DNA of 64,000 nucleotides, taken from positions 9,424,001 through 9,488,000 of the forward strand of contig NZ_CP107880.1 of NCBI RefSeq assembly GCF_036013745.1, in the 5' to 3' direction. The notes below the pieces were generated by a model. That model saw only the letters and a program-made list of their open reading frames with translations. It was not told where the DNA came from and did no database searches. How positions within the stretch are numbered: the stretch's first letter is position 1; the number at the start of each line of letters is the position of its first letter. The stretch is from Streptomyces sp. NBC_00483 (GTDB taxonomy: Bacteria > Actinomycetota > Actinomycetes > Streptomycetales > Streptomycetaceae). The position numbers were made by a program, and so were the translations under genes. Shown here one piece after another: positions 45,327 to 55,623 of this stretch.

Positions 45327-46679
45327 GTGCTGAGTGCCGTGCTCGGCCTCCTCGCGGTCCTCGTCCTGACCGCAGGGACCGGCTATTTCGTGGCCCAGGA
45401 ATTCGCGTACGTCGCGGCGGACCGTCTCGCGCTCGCCCGCGACGCCGAGGCGGGGGACAAGCGGGCGGCCAAGGCCCTCAAGGTTCTCGAGCGGCTGTCC
45501 TTCATGCTGTCCGGTGCCCAGCTCGGCATCACGGTCACCGGCCTGGTCGTCGGCTTCCTCGCCGAGCCGTCCGTCTCGGCCCTGCTGCGCCCGGCCCTGG
45601 ACGGCATCGGTATCCCGGCCGCCGCGGTGACCGGCATCTCGGTGGTCCTGGCCTTCGTCCTGGCCACGGTCGTCCAGATGGTGCTGGGCGAGCTGGCCCC
45701 GAAGAACCTCGCCCTCGCCGTCCCCGAACGCCTGGCCAAGTCCCTCGCCGGGTCCACACTCGGCTACCTGAAGGTCGTCGGCCCCGTCGTGCACCTCTTC
45801 GACAGCGCCGCGAACAAACTGCTGCGCAAGGTCGGCATCGAACCCGTCGAGGAACTGCACCACGGCGCCACCCTGGAGGAACTCAGCCATCTCATCGGCG
45901 AGTCACATCAGCAGGGCGAGCTGCCCCGCGAGACCGCCACCCTCCTCGACCACGCCCTGGAGTTCAACGAGCGGACCCTGGACCAGGTGATGGTGCCGCG
46001 CGCCGACGCGGTCTTCGTCCGCAAGGAGGCCACGGCCGACGACGCGATCGAGCTGATCGCCAAGCACGGCCACTCGAACTACCCGGTCATGGGCGACCAC
46101 CCCGACGACGTCACCGGCGTCCTCGGCGTGCGCGAACTGATGCGGCTCCCGCAGTCCGCGTACGCGAGCACCCCGGCGGGGACCCTGGCCCGCCGGCCCC
46201 TTCTGCTGCCGGACATGCTCCAGCTCCCCGCCGCGGTCGACCGGATGCGGGAGGCCGACGACGAGTTCGCGGTCGTCCTCGACGAGCACGGCGGCGTGGC
46301 GGGAGTCGTCACGTACGAGGACATCGCCGAGGAGCTGGTCGGTGACATCGCCGACGAGACCGACCGCGAGACACAACTGGCTGTCCAGGACCCGGACGGC
46401 ACGGGCTGGGTGATCGACGCGGGCCGCCGCATCGACGAGATCGCCGAGGCCACGGGCGTCGAGCTGCCCGAGGAGGAGGGCTACGACACCGTGGCGGGCC
46501 TGATCGTGGACCGCCTCGGCCGCTTCCCCGCGATCGGCGACCGGGTCACGATCGACCTGGCCGGCGACGGCGAGCACGCCGTCATCGACGTCCGCACCCT
46601 CGACCGCCACGTACCCGAACTCGTCCACCTGGCCCGCGAGTCCGCCGCTGCCGACACCGAGGAGGAGCCGCGCCCATGA
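45327..46679 (+). CDS. CNNM/CorC-type hemolysin-family protein, full length
   Basis: A 450-residue protein. The N-terminal DUF21 region (about 1-190) has four hydrophobic helices, then a CBS pair (about 215-335; FVRKEATADDAIELIAKHGH and DEFAVVLDEHGGVAGVVTYE), then a CorC_HlyC transport-associated domain (about 355-440). Family members are implicated in Mg2+/divalent cation homeostasis. GTG start; its last four bases overlap the next, shorter paralogue, suggesting hetero-oligomers. Confidence 0.9.
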   Translation: MLSAVLGLLAVLVLTAGTGYFVAQEFAYVAADRLALARDAEAGDKRAAKALKVLERLSFMLSGAQLGITVTGLVVGFLAEPSVSALLRPALDGIGIPAAAVTGISVVLAFVLATVVQMVLGELAPKNLALAVPERLAKSLAGSTLGYLKVVGPVVHLFDSAANKLLRKVGIEPVEELHHGATLEELSHLIGESHQQGELPRETATLLDHALEFNERTLDQVMVPRADAVFVRKEATADDAIELIAKHGHSNYPVMGDHPDDVTGVLGVRELMRLPQSAYASTPAGTLARRPLLLPDMLQLPAAVDRMREADDEFAVVLDEHGGVAGVVTYEDIAEELVGDIADETDRETQLAVQDPDGTGWVIDAGRRIDEIAEATGVELPEEEGYDTVAGLIVDRLGRFPAIGDRVTIDLAGDGEHAVIDVRTLDRHVPELVHLARESAAADTEEEPRP

Positions 46680-47698
46680 GCTTCCCCATGGCCCTCTTCA
46701 TCACGGTCCTGCTGCTGATCGGCAGCGGATTCTTCGTGGCCGCCGAGTTCGCGCTGGTCGCCGCCAAACGGCATCGCATGGAGCAAGCGGTGGCGTCCGG
46801 CGCCCGCGGCGCCAAGGCGGCGCTCGCCGGCATGCGGGAACTGTCGCTGATGCTCGCGGGCGCCCAACTCGGCATCACCATCTGCACGTTGGGACTCGGC
46901 TCGATCTCCAAGCCCGCCATCTCGCACGAGCTGGACCCGCTGCTGCACGGCTGGGGCCTGCCCAGCGGTCTCAGCTACGGCGTCTCCTTCGCCTTCGCGA
47001 TGATCGTCGTGGTGTTCCTGCACATGGTCGTCGGCGAGATGGCGCACAAGTCCTGGGCGATCGCCCATCCCGAGCGCTCGGCGATGCTGCTGGCCCCGCC
47101 GTTCCGCGCCGTGGTCAAGGTGGTCCGCCCGCTGATCAGCGTCCTCAACATGGTGAGCAACGCGCTGGTACGGATGTGCCGCGTCACCCCGCGCGACGAA
47201 CTCGCCGAGGTCCACAACCGGGAGCAGCTCACGCACCTCGTCGCGGAGTCCGAGCGGCTCGGCCTGATCAGCAAGGACGACTCGGAGCTGATCACCAGCT
47301 CCCTGGTCGAACCGCTCACCCCCGTCGGCGAACTCCAGACCCCCGCCGCGCGGATCACCTCCGTCCCCGCGGACGCGGACCTCGACGCGATCCTCGCCAC
47401 GGCGGCGGCGCGCGACCGCAGCCGCCTCCTCGTCCGCGCGGGGGACCGGGTCGTCGGCTCCGTGCACGCCCGCGACGCGCTGATCGCCCGCAGTCGGGGG
47501 CGCGCCACCACCGCGGGTGAACTGGCGCGCCCGGTACCGGAGTTGCTGGCCACCGACACGGTCGGCCAGGCCATCGAACAGCTCCGCAACCGCCGGGCCT
47601 CGCTCGCCGTCGTCCGCGACGACACCGGCCGGCTGACCGGCCTCGTCGCCCTCGACGACCTGCTGGCCCGCCTCACCCACCCGCAGGCGGCCGCCTAG
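46676..47698 (+). CDS. CNNM/CorC-type hemolysin-family protein, short paralogue
   Basis: A 340-residue paralogue of the preceding gene: DUF21 membrane domain (about 1-195; FFVAAEFALVAAKRHRMEQA and QLGITICTLGLGSISKPAI) and a CBS pair (about 220-335). It ends without the CorC_HlyC domain. Start overlaps the previous stop by four bases. Confidence 0.9.
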   Translation: MSFPMALFITVLLLIGSGFFVAAEFALVAAKRHRMEQAVASGARGAKAALAGMRELSLMLAGAQLGITICTLGLGSISKPAISHELDPLLHGWGLPSGLSYGVSFAFAMIVVVFLHMVVGEMAHKSWAIAHPERSAMLLAPPFRAVVKVVRPLISVLNMVSNALVRMCRVTPRDELAEVHNREQLTHLVAESERLGLISKDDSELITSSLVEPLTPVGELQTPAARITSVPADADLDAILATAAARDRSRLLVRAGDRVVGSVHARDALIARSRGRATTAGELARPVPELLATDTVGQAIEQLRNRRASLAVVRDDTGRLTGLVALDDLLARLTHPQAAA

Positions 47699-47756
47699 CG
47701 CTCAACCGTTGCCGGGGGGACTGCGTCCCCCATGTCGGGGAACACGTAAATCGACA

Positions 47757-47774
47757 TTCGACAGCTGTGTCGAA
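47757..47774. promoter_or_regulatory. TTCGACA-N4-TGTCGAA operator, copy 3
   Basis: Perfect 7-bp inverted repeat with spacer GCTG, 36 bases upstream of the GlsB-like gene. Differs from copies 1 and 2 by one base per arm (T to G / A to C). An outer CGACAT/ATGTCG pair extends it. Confidence 0.65.
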
Positions 47775-47810
47775 ATGTCGAAGTGTCGGATCAAGGGGAG
47801 GAAGACAGGC

Positions 47811-48074
47811 ATGGAGATCTCCGGCATCTTCACCGCGATCGTCATCGGCATCGTGATCGGTGTGCTGGGCCGGCTGGCCATTCCGGGCCGCCAACGCATC
47901 GGCATCCTGTGGACGCTGCTGGTCGGCATCGCCGCGGCGCTCATCGGAACCGGCCTCGCCGGCGCGTTCGACGTCGCCGAGACCGACGGCATCGACTGGA
48001 TCGAACTCGCCATGCAGATCGGCCTCGCCGCGGTCGGCGTCGCGGGCGTGGAGAGGCTCAAGGGGCGGCGCTGA
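47811..48074 (+). CDS. GlsB/YeaQ/YmgE-family small membrane protein
   Basis: An 87-residue protein with three helices: IFTAIVIGIVIGVLGRLAIP, then TLLVGIAAALIGTGLAGAF, then IELAMQIGLAAVGVAGV. This matches transglycosylase-associated/GlsB stress proteins. ATG 47811 follows GGGGAGG. It sits after the CNNM pair and behind its own palindromic operator, so its regulation resembles that of spo0M/terB. Confidence 0.85.
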   Translation: MEISGIFTAIVIGIVIGVLGRLAIPGRQRIGILWTLLVGIAAALIGTGLAGAFDVAETDGIDWIELAMQIGLAAVGVAGVERLKGRR

Positions 48075-48216
48075 GCCGAGCGACGGGGCGCCTGGGGCCT
48101 GATCCGAACGGCGGGCCCCAGGCCGGGAGCAACCTCGGTAAACGGCAACGAAGTTGATCGACCGTACCTAGGTTGGTCCTCGCCCCGATTCGCACTGTTT
48201 GAAGGAGCCTGCCGGC

Positions 48217-49026
48217 ATGCCCGACTCCGCGCCCCGTGACCCCGCCGCCGACCCACTGCGGACGGACGTCTCCCACTCCGCCCGGATCTGGAACTACTGG
48301 CTGGGCGGCAAGGACCACTACGAGGTCGACGCCGAGGTCGGCGGGCAGATCCTGGCCTTCGTGCCGGAGCTGCCCCGCTCGGCCGTCGCCGACCGGCGCT
48401 TCCTGGCCCGCGCCGTGCGCTACCTGGCCGGCGAGGCCGGAATCCGGCAGTTCCTGGACATCGGCACCGGACTGCCGGTCGCGAACAACACCCACGAGGT
48501 CGCGCAGGGCGTCGATCCGAGCTGCCGGATCGTCTACGTCGACAAGGACCCGGTCGTCCTCGACCACGCTCAGGCCCTGCTCACCAGCGCGCCCGAGGGG
48601 GCCACGGACTACATCGAGGCGGACGCGCGGGACCCGGAGGCGATCCTGCGGGGCGCCGCGGCCACCCTGGACCTGGACCAGCCGATCGCGATCACCATGC
48701 TCGGCGTCCTCAACTTCGTCATGGACACCGACGAGGCGGTCGACATCGTGCGCCGCCTTCTCGACGCCGCCGCACCCGGCAGCCACCTCGTCGTCTCGCA
48801 CCCCACCACCGAGGTCGACGGCGAGGCCATGGTGGCGGCGGTCGAGCACTGGAACAGCCAGGGCTCGGCTCCCATGACACTGCGCACCCGTGAGGACCTC
48901 GGGCGCATCTTCAGCGGCGTGGAACTGCTCCCTCCGGGCATCGTCTCCTGCTCCCGGTGGCGCCCCGAGCCCGCGGACGGGGACGTCGAGGTCACCCACT
49001 TCGCGGGTGTCGGCGTCAAGCGTTGA
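48217..49026 (+). CDS. DUF574 SAM-dependent methyltransferase
   Basis: A 269-residue protein typical of the actinobacterial DUF574 family: SARIWNYWLGGKDHYEVD near the N-terminus and FLDIGTGLPVANNTHEVA (SAM-binding motif I), then RIVYVDKDPVVLDHA. Substrate unknown. ATG 48217 has AAGGAG nine bases upstream; TTG 48199 overlaps that site and is less likely. These genes are abundant in Streptomyces and often near regulators. Confidence 0.9.
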   Translation: MPDSAPRDPAADPLRTDVSHSARIWNYWLGGKDHYEVDAEVGGQILAFVPELPRSAVADRRFLARAVRYLAGEAGIRQFLDIGTGLPVANNTHEVAQGVDPSCRIVYVDKDPVVLDHAQALLTSAPEGATDYIEADARDPEAILRGAAATLDLDQPIAITMLGVLNFVMDTDEAVDIVRRLLDAAAPGSHLVVSHPTTEVDGEAMVAAVEHWNSQGSAPMTLRTREDLGRIFSGVELLPPGIVSCSRWRPEPADGDVEVTHFAGVGVKR

Positions 49027-49036
49027 GGGTTCCTCG

Positions 49037-49046
49037 ACACTCTACG
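49037..49046. promoter_or_regulatory. ACACTCTACG motif upstream of paaX-type gene
   Basis: ACACTCTACG within an ACACT-N7-AGTGT inverted repeat, 76-85 bases before the PaaX-type start. Nearly the same decamer occurs at 55520-55529 in the boxC/aldehyde dehydrogenase gap, making it a candidate PaaX site. Confidence 0.4.
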
Positions 49047-49121
49047 AAAGTGTGGTGCCACGCCATCATCCTGTAGCAGGAGTCGGCTACCCTGGGGCAA
49101 CGCCCAGTGGAGGAGCCCGGA

Positions 49122-49949
49122 TTGACCAGGCCGACCGGATCGGGGAGCGCGCGCTCCCTCCTGCTCACCGTGCTCGGTGAGTACGTACTGCCACGGGACG
49201 CCCCCGTCTGGACCTCGGCGCTGTTGCACGTGATGGACGGCCTCGGCGTCGAGGAGAAGGCGGCCCGCCAGGCCCTGAACCGGCTGTCGGCGAGCGGCCT
49301 CGTCACCGCCGAGCGGTCCGGGCGGCGGGTGCGCTGGGTGCTGACCGAGCACGGCAGGACGGTGCTGGGCGAGGGCGCGGAGCGCATCTACTCCTTCGGC
49401 CGGGCGCGGGCGCGCTGGGACGGCCGCTGGCTGGTGCTCCTTGTGAGCGTCCCGGAGAGCAGGCGTGAACTGCGCCACCGGCTGCGCACCCGCCTGACGT
49501 GGGTGGGCCTCGGCAGCCCCGCGCCGGGGCTCTGGGTGGGCCCGCACACCTCACGCGAGGCGGAGGCCAAGCAGGTCGTGGAGGAGCTGGGGCTCGGTCC
49601 GGAAGTGTCCTCGTTCTGCGGGCCCTTCGCGGGGATCGGGTCCGAGCGGGACATGGTGGAACAGGCGTGGCGGCTCGGCGATCTCGCCACGGAGTACGAG
49701 GAGTTCGTCCGCGCCTTCGCCGGCATGCGGGCCGAACCCGGTACGGACACCCTCCTCGCGCAGATCCGGCTCGTCGACGCATGGCGCCGCTTCCCGGCCC
49801 TCGACCCGCAACTACCCCTGGAATTGCTGCCCCCGCACTGGATCGGCGCCCGCTCCGCGAACCTCTTCACCGAGCTGCACGAGCGCTGGCACGCGGACGC
49901 GCAGGCGGAGTGGGACCGGCTGACCGCCCCGGTCACGCCGCCGGCTTGA
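49122..49949 (+). CDS. PaaX-family transcriptional repressor
   Basis: A 275-residue regulator with an N-terminal winged helix (VWTSALLHVMDGLGVEEKAA, RQALNRLSASGLVTAERSGR) and the central PaaX domain (RWDGRWLVLLVSVPESRREL, LGSPAPGLWVGPH). PaaX proteins respond to aryl-CoA thioesters. TTG 49122 is chosen because GGAGGAG is six bases upstream; GTG 49107 overlaps that site. It is convergent (17-base overlap) with the benzoate/box operon and the likely regulator of it. Confidence 0.88.
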   Translation: MTRPTGSGSARSLLLTVLGEYVLPRDAPVWTSALLHVMDGLGVEEKAARQALNRLSASGLVTAERSGRRVRWVLTEHGRTVLGEGAERIYSFGRARARWDGRWLVLLVSVPESRRELRHRLRTRLTWVGLGSPAPGLWVGPHTSREAEAKQVVEELGLGPEVSSFCGPFAGIGSERDMVEQAWRLGDLATEYEEFVRAFAGMRAEPGTDTLLAQIRLVDAWRRFPALDPQLPLELLPPHWIGARSANLFTELHERWHADAQAEWDRLTAPVTPPA

Positions 49950-50790
49950 GCCGGTACACCTGCGCCGCGTTCCCCGCCAGGACCAGGCCCGTGGTCGTCT
50001 CGTCCGGGCACAGGGCCGCCACCGCGCGGGCGTTCTTCGCGATGCCCGGCACCCCCGGCCAGTCGGTGCCGAAGATCATGCGGCGGGTGAGGCGGGACCA
50101 GTCGTGCTTGGCGTAGTACGTGCGCAGGCGGGACGGCGGGAGGCCCGAGAGTTCGATCCACACGTGCTCGTTGGACAGCGCCATGAAGGCCGCCGCGTCG
50201 TACCACCAGCCGCGCCCGCCGTGCGCGAGCGCCACGTCGAGCCGCCGGAAGTCACGCAGCACGTCGTCCAGGAACAGCGGGTCGGCGTACTTGTTGAGGG
50301 CGCCGGGGAACGTGCTCGTGCCGCAGTGCACGACGAGCGGGATGCCGGCCGACTGGCAGAGCTCGTACGCGGGGTAGAGGCGCCGGTCGTTGGCGGCGAC
50401 GCCCGCGTGCACGGGATGCAGCTTGCAGGCGACCGCGCCCAGGTCGAGCTGGCGCTGGAGCTCCTCCTCGATGGGGTAGTGCAGGTGCGGGTTGATGTTG
50501 GCGATCGCCTTGGCCCTCGACGGGTCGTAGGCCGTGATCGGAAGCAGGTCCTCCACCGGCTGGACACCGGTCGCCCGCGGGCTGTACTCCGACAGCAGCA
50601 GCGCGATGTCGACGCCCTCCGAGACGAGATGGCGGTGGAACGCCTCGGGGCTCACCGTGTCGCCGTCGTAGATGCGGGCGAGGAGATCGTGGTCGGCGAC
50701 GCCCTGCGTCCACTCCTCGTACGTGGGTTTCAGCGTGGACAGCCGTGCCGGGTGGAGGTGGACGTCGATCAGCGGGTGGCCGTCCAGCAT
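49933..50790 (-). CDS. Amidohydrolase-2 family metal-dependent hydrolase
   Basis: A 285-residue TIM-barrel protein. LIDVHLHPAR supplies the HxH metal pair, KLHPVH and VVHCGTS further ligands, and FGTDWPGVP the C-terminal Asp. Amidohydrolase-2 enzymes often decarboxylate or hydrolyse aromatic acids. It is the last gene of the box operon, starting one base inside the ligase stop (TGATG). Its step in benzoate metabolism is not evident. Confidence 0.85.
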   Translation of the reverse strand: MLDGHPLIDVHLHPARLSTLKPTYEEWTQGVADHDLLARIYDGDTVSPEAFHRHLVSEGVDIALLLSEYSPRATGVQPVEDLLPITAYDPSRAKAIANINPHLHYPIEEELQRQLDLGAVACKLHPVHAGVAANDRRLYPAYELCQSAGIPLVVHCGTSTFPGALNKYADPLFLDDVLRDFRRLDVALAHGGRGWWYDAAAFMALSNEHVWIELSGLPPSRLRTYYAKHDWSRLTRRMIFGTDWPGVPGIAKNARAVAALCPDETTTGLVLAGNAAQVYRLKPAA

Positions 50791-52364
50791 CAGGTCTCCT
50801 CGTGCTGTTCTCGGGAAGCGGTCACATCGTCGGCCGCGCGGGCCCGTAGCTCCACGCGGCGGATCTTGCCGGTGGCGGTCGTCGGCAGCGCCTCGGTGAA
50901 CAGCACGTGCCGGGGCCGCTTGAACGAGGGCAGCCCGGTGCGGCAGTACGCGATGAGTGCGCCTGCGGTGACGTCCTGTCCCGGTGACGTGACGACGTAC
51001 GCGATCGGCTTCTCCAGGCCGTCCGTGTCCGTCGCCGCGACCACCGCGGCCTGGGCGACGGCGGGGTGTTCCAGCAGGCGCGCCTCGACCTCGGCGGGGG
51101 ACACCCAGATTCCGCCGGCCTTGAGCATGTCCCCGGTGCGGCCGAGGCACGTGAAGTAGCCGTCCTCGTCGCGTACGTAGGTGTCTCCGGTGCGCAGCCA
51201 CTCGCCGCGGAACACCTGGCGGGAGTCGTCGTAGCGGCACCAGTAGCCGGTGGCGACGGAGCGGCCGCGGACGTGCAGGGTGCCCGGGGCGCCGGCCGGT
51301 GTCTCGCGGTCCTCCTCGTCGAGGACGCGCAGCTCGTAGCCGGGTACCGGGCGGCCCGTCGTGCCCGGGCGGATCGCTCCCGGCGCGTTCGACAGGAAGA
51401 TGTGCAGCGTCTCGGTCATGCCGATGCCGTCGATGATGTCGACGCCGAAGCGTTCGCTCCAGCGGTGCTGGAGCGCGGCGGGCAGCGGCTCGCCCGCGGA
51501 GGCCGCGAGTCTGACGCCCGCGAGCGAGTCGCCGGGGAGGTCGGCGCGCAGCATGTTGGCGAAGAACGTCGGCCCTGCGAAGAACAGCGTCGCGCCGAAC
51601 TCCCGAGCCCGCGCGGCCAGCAACTCCGGGCGCGAGGGCTCCGGTTCGAGCACGGTCGCCGCCCCCACCGCGAGCGGGAACAGCAGCGAGTTGCCGAGGC
51701 CGTACGCGAAGAACGCCTTGGCCGCCGACAGGCAGCGGTCGCCGGCCCTGACGCCGAGGACCCGGGTGGCGTACGTCTCGCAGACCTCGGCGACGGCGCC
51801 GTGCCGGTGCATCGCGGCCTTGGGCGAGCCGGTGGTGCCCGAGGTGTAGAGCCAGAAGCCGGGGGAGTCGGCCGTGGTCGCGTATACGTCGGTGTCCGGG
51901 GCCGCCGCGGCCAACTCCCGCAGCCGGTGCACCGGGAGGCCGCCCGTGAACGTGACATCGGCCCCGGCGAGCAGCCCTCGCAGCTCCGGAGCGTCCGGCA
52001 CCGCCTTGTCGGCCACCGCCGCGTACGAGGAGCCGACGGCCAGGAACGCCGCCCGCGCGTCACGCAGCAGCTCCGCGAGGTCACCCGCGTGCAGCATGGT
52101 CGACACCGGCACCGGTATCGCACCGACCCGCAGCGCGGCGAGGAAGACGGTGACGAAGTCGGGGGAGTCGGCCATGAACAGCATCACGCGCTGCTCGGGC
52201 CGCAGGCCGATCGCGCGCAGGCCGTTCGCCGTGCGGCACACCCGGTCGTGCAGCTCGGCGTAGGTGAACTCGCCCGCGGGGCCGGTCAGCGCGAGGCGGT
52301 CGCCGTCCCCGTGGTCGATCCGGCGGTCGAGCAGATAGCGGCACGCGTTGAAGGGTTCGCTCAT
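50790..52364 (-). CDS. bclA: Benzoate-CoA ligase family enzyme
   Basis: A 524-residue adenylate-forming ligase: YTSGTTGSPKAAMHRH (P-loop), DGIGMTETLHIFLS, YFTCLGRTGDML and the C-terminal catalytic Lys in TATGKIRR. The overall pattern and its position before boxB/boxC point to benzoate activation to benzoyl-CoA in the cytoplasm. A related aryl acid cannot be excluded. It couples with the amidohydrolase by a one-base overlap. Confidence 0.88.
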   Translation of the reverse strand: MSEPFNACRYLLDRRIDHGDGDRLALTGPAGEFTYAELHDRVCRTANGLRAIGLRPEQRVMLFMADSPDFVTVFLAALRVGAIPVPVSTMLHAGDLAELLRDARAAFLAVGSSYAAVADKAVPDAPELRGLLAGADVTFTGGLPVHRLRELAAAAPDTDVYATTADSPGFWLYTSGTTGSPKAAMHRHGAVAEVCETYATRVLGVRAGDRCLSAAKAFFAYGLGNSLLFPLAVGAATVLEPEPSRPELLAARAREFGATLFFAGPTFFANMLRADLPGDSLAGVRLAASAGEPLPAALQHRWSERFGVDIIDGIGMTETLHIFLSNAPGAIRPGTTGRPVPGYELRVLDEEDRETPAGAPGTLHVRGRSVATGYWCRYDDSRQVFRGEWLRTGDTYVRDEDGYFTCLGRTGDMLKAGGIWVSPAEVEARLLEHPAVAQAAVVAATDTDGLEKPIAYVVTSPGQDVTAGALIAYCRTGLPSFKRPRHVLFTEALPTTATGKIRRVELRARAADDVTASREQHEET

Positions 52365-52397
52365 CGTCGACTCCCCGGTCGTCGGCCTCGGACGTGC

Positions 52398-53818
52398 TCA
52401 GGTCAGGTGCACGTACTCGTAGTCGAACGGTTTGCCGTTGATGCCCTGGCGCGGCGGGGCGATCCAGGAGGCGATCCGGCCGGGCTCGTGCACGGGCCGC
52501 ATCAGCGAGCGGATGTACGTCTTGTCCACCTCGGTCGGCAGCCAGGCGCCCTTGGCGTCCTCCCACGCGTCGGCGGTGAGGAGCGCCCCGTCGGGCGCCG
52601 TCTGGATCGCGGCGAAGGCGCCGACCTGCCGGTTGAACGCGATGTGCGGCAGGTACAGCCGCCGGTCGATCCCGGCCTCTTCGAGCAGACGGTTCCAGCG
52701 GTTGAGGCCGCTGTGGCAGTCGCGGATGTACTCGCGGCGCAGATCGGTGTTGAGGCCCACGAGCGCCGCGACCTCCCGCTGCCCGATCGCGCCCTCGACC
52801 AGCGCGTCGACCAGGAACGAGTCGTCGGCCAGGGCGTGGTCGTCCCTGCGGCGCTCCTCGCCCCAGCGGCCCTTGAGCCCCGAGGTGTAGTAGTTGGCGA
52901 CGTTCGTCGACGTCTCCGAGCCGAACAGGTCGAGCGAGACCGAGTAGTGGAAGTTGATGTACTTCTGGATCACGTCGAGCGGGATGCCGCCGCAGCCGGT
53001 CAAGTCCTCGGTGTCGTGCTCGCGCATCAGCTCGGCCGTGCGCAGCACCACCCGGTCGATGCCGGTGGTGCCGACGAACATGTGGTGCGCCTCTTCCTTC
53101 AGCATGAACTCGCACGTGCGCGACAGCGGGTCGAAGGCCGACTCCTTGAGCGTGCCCAGCTGGTACTTGCCGTCGCGGTCGGTGAAGTACGTGAACATGA
53201 AGAAGGACAGCCAGTCGGGCGTCTCCTCGTTGAACGCGCCCAGGATGCGCGGCGATTCTTCGCTGCCGGAGTTGCGATGCAGCAGCTCCTCGGCCTCCTC
53301 GCGCCCTTCACGGCCGAAGTAGGCGTGCAGCAGATACACCATCGCCCATAGATGCCGGCCCTCCTCCACGTTCACCTGGAAGAGATTGCGCAGGTCGTAG
53401 AGGCTGGGCGCGGTCGCACCGAGGTTGCGCTGCTGCTCGACGCTGGCAGGTTCGGTGTCGCCCTGGATGACGATGAGGCGCTGCAGATCGGCCCGGTACT
53501 CGCCGGGCACCTGCTGCCAGGCGGGCTCGCCCCGGTGCGCGCCGAACGCGATACGGCGGTCGGGCTTCGGCTCGGCGAGGAACACACCCCAGCGGTAGTC
53601 CCGCATCGCGACGTGCCCGAACTGCGCCCAGCCGTCCCGTCCGACGTCGACCGCGGTGCGCAGATACACGTCGTCGGTGGGGAGGGTGGGGCCCATGGAG
53701 TCCCACCAGGTGAGGAAGTTGGGCTGCCAGGACTCCAGGGCCCGCTGGAGCCGGCGGTCCTCGTGCAGATCCACGTTGTTGGGGATCTTGTCCGTGTAGT
53801 CGGCGGTGAGCGCCATCG

Positions 53819-53822
<4 letters not shown>
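52398..53822 (-). CDS. boxB: Benzoyl-CoA 2,3-epoxidase oxygenase component BoxB
   Basis: A 474-residue protein matching BoxB in length and motifs: NFLTWWDSMGPTLPTDDVYL, diiron ligands in NVEEGRHLWAMVYLLHAYFG and in FMLKEEAHHMFVGTTG, and SLDLFGSETSTNVANYYTSG. It forms 2,3-epoxybenzoyl-CoA using electrons from a BoxA reductase; no boxA is seen in this window. GTG 53822 overlaps the boxC stop by four bases, so the two are coupled; ATG 53816 is an alternative. Confidence 0.92.
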
Positions 53823-55480
<1,658 letters not shown>

Positions 55481-55519
55481 GGCGGTCCCCCAGTCCTCGA
55501 TGAGTCCTCGGATGACACA

Positions 55520-55529
55520 ACACTCCACG
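55520..55529. promoter_or_regulatory. ACACTCCACG motif in boxC/aldehyde dehydrogenase gap
   Basis: Second occurrence (one mismatch) of the decamer found upstream of the PaaX-type gene, 40 bases ahead of boxC. A CGCTC-N8-GAGCG repeat overlaps it (55528-55545). The divergent gap 55481-55623 is 143 bases. Confidence 0.4.
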
Positions 55530-55623
55530 CTCGACTGTAGGAGCGTCAATAACCCGTAGTACGTTTCCTGGGGGTGGGCAGGGTCTGGACGGGCGGCGGG
55601 AGGCAAAAGGTATGGTCGCGAGC

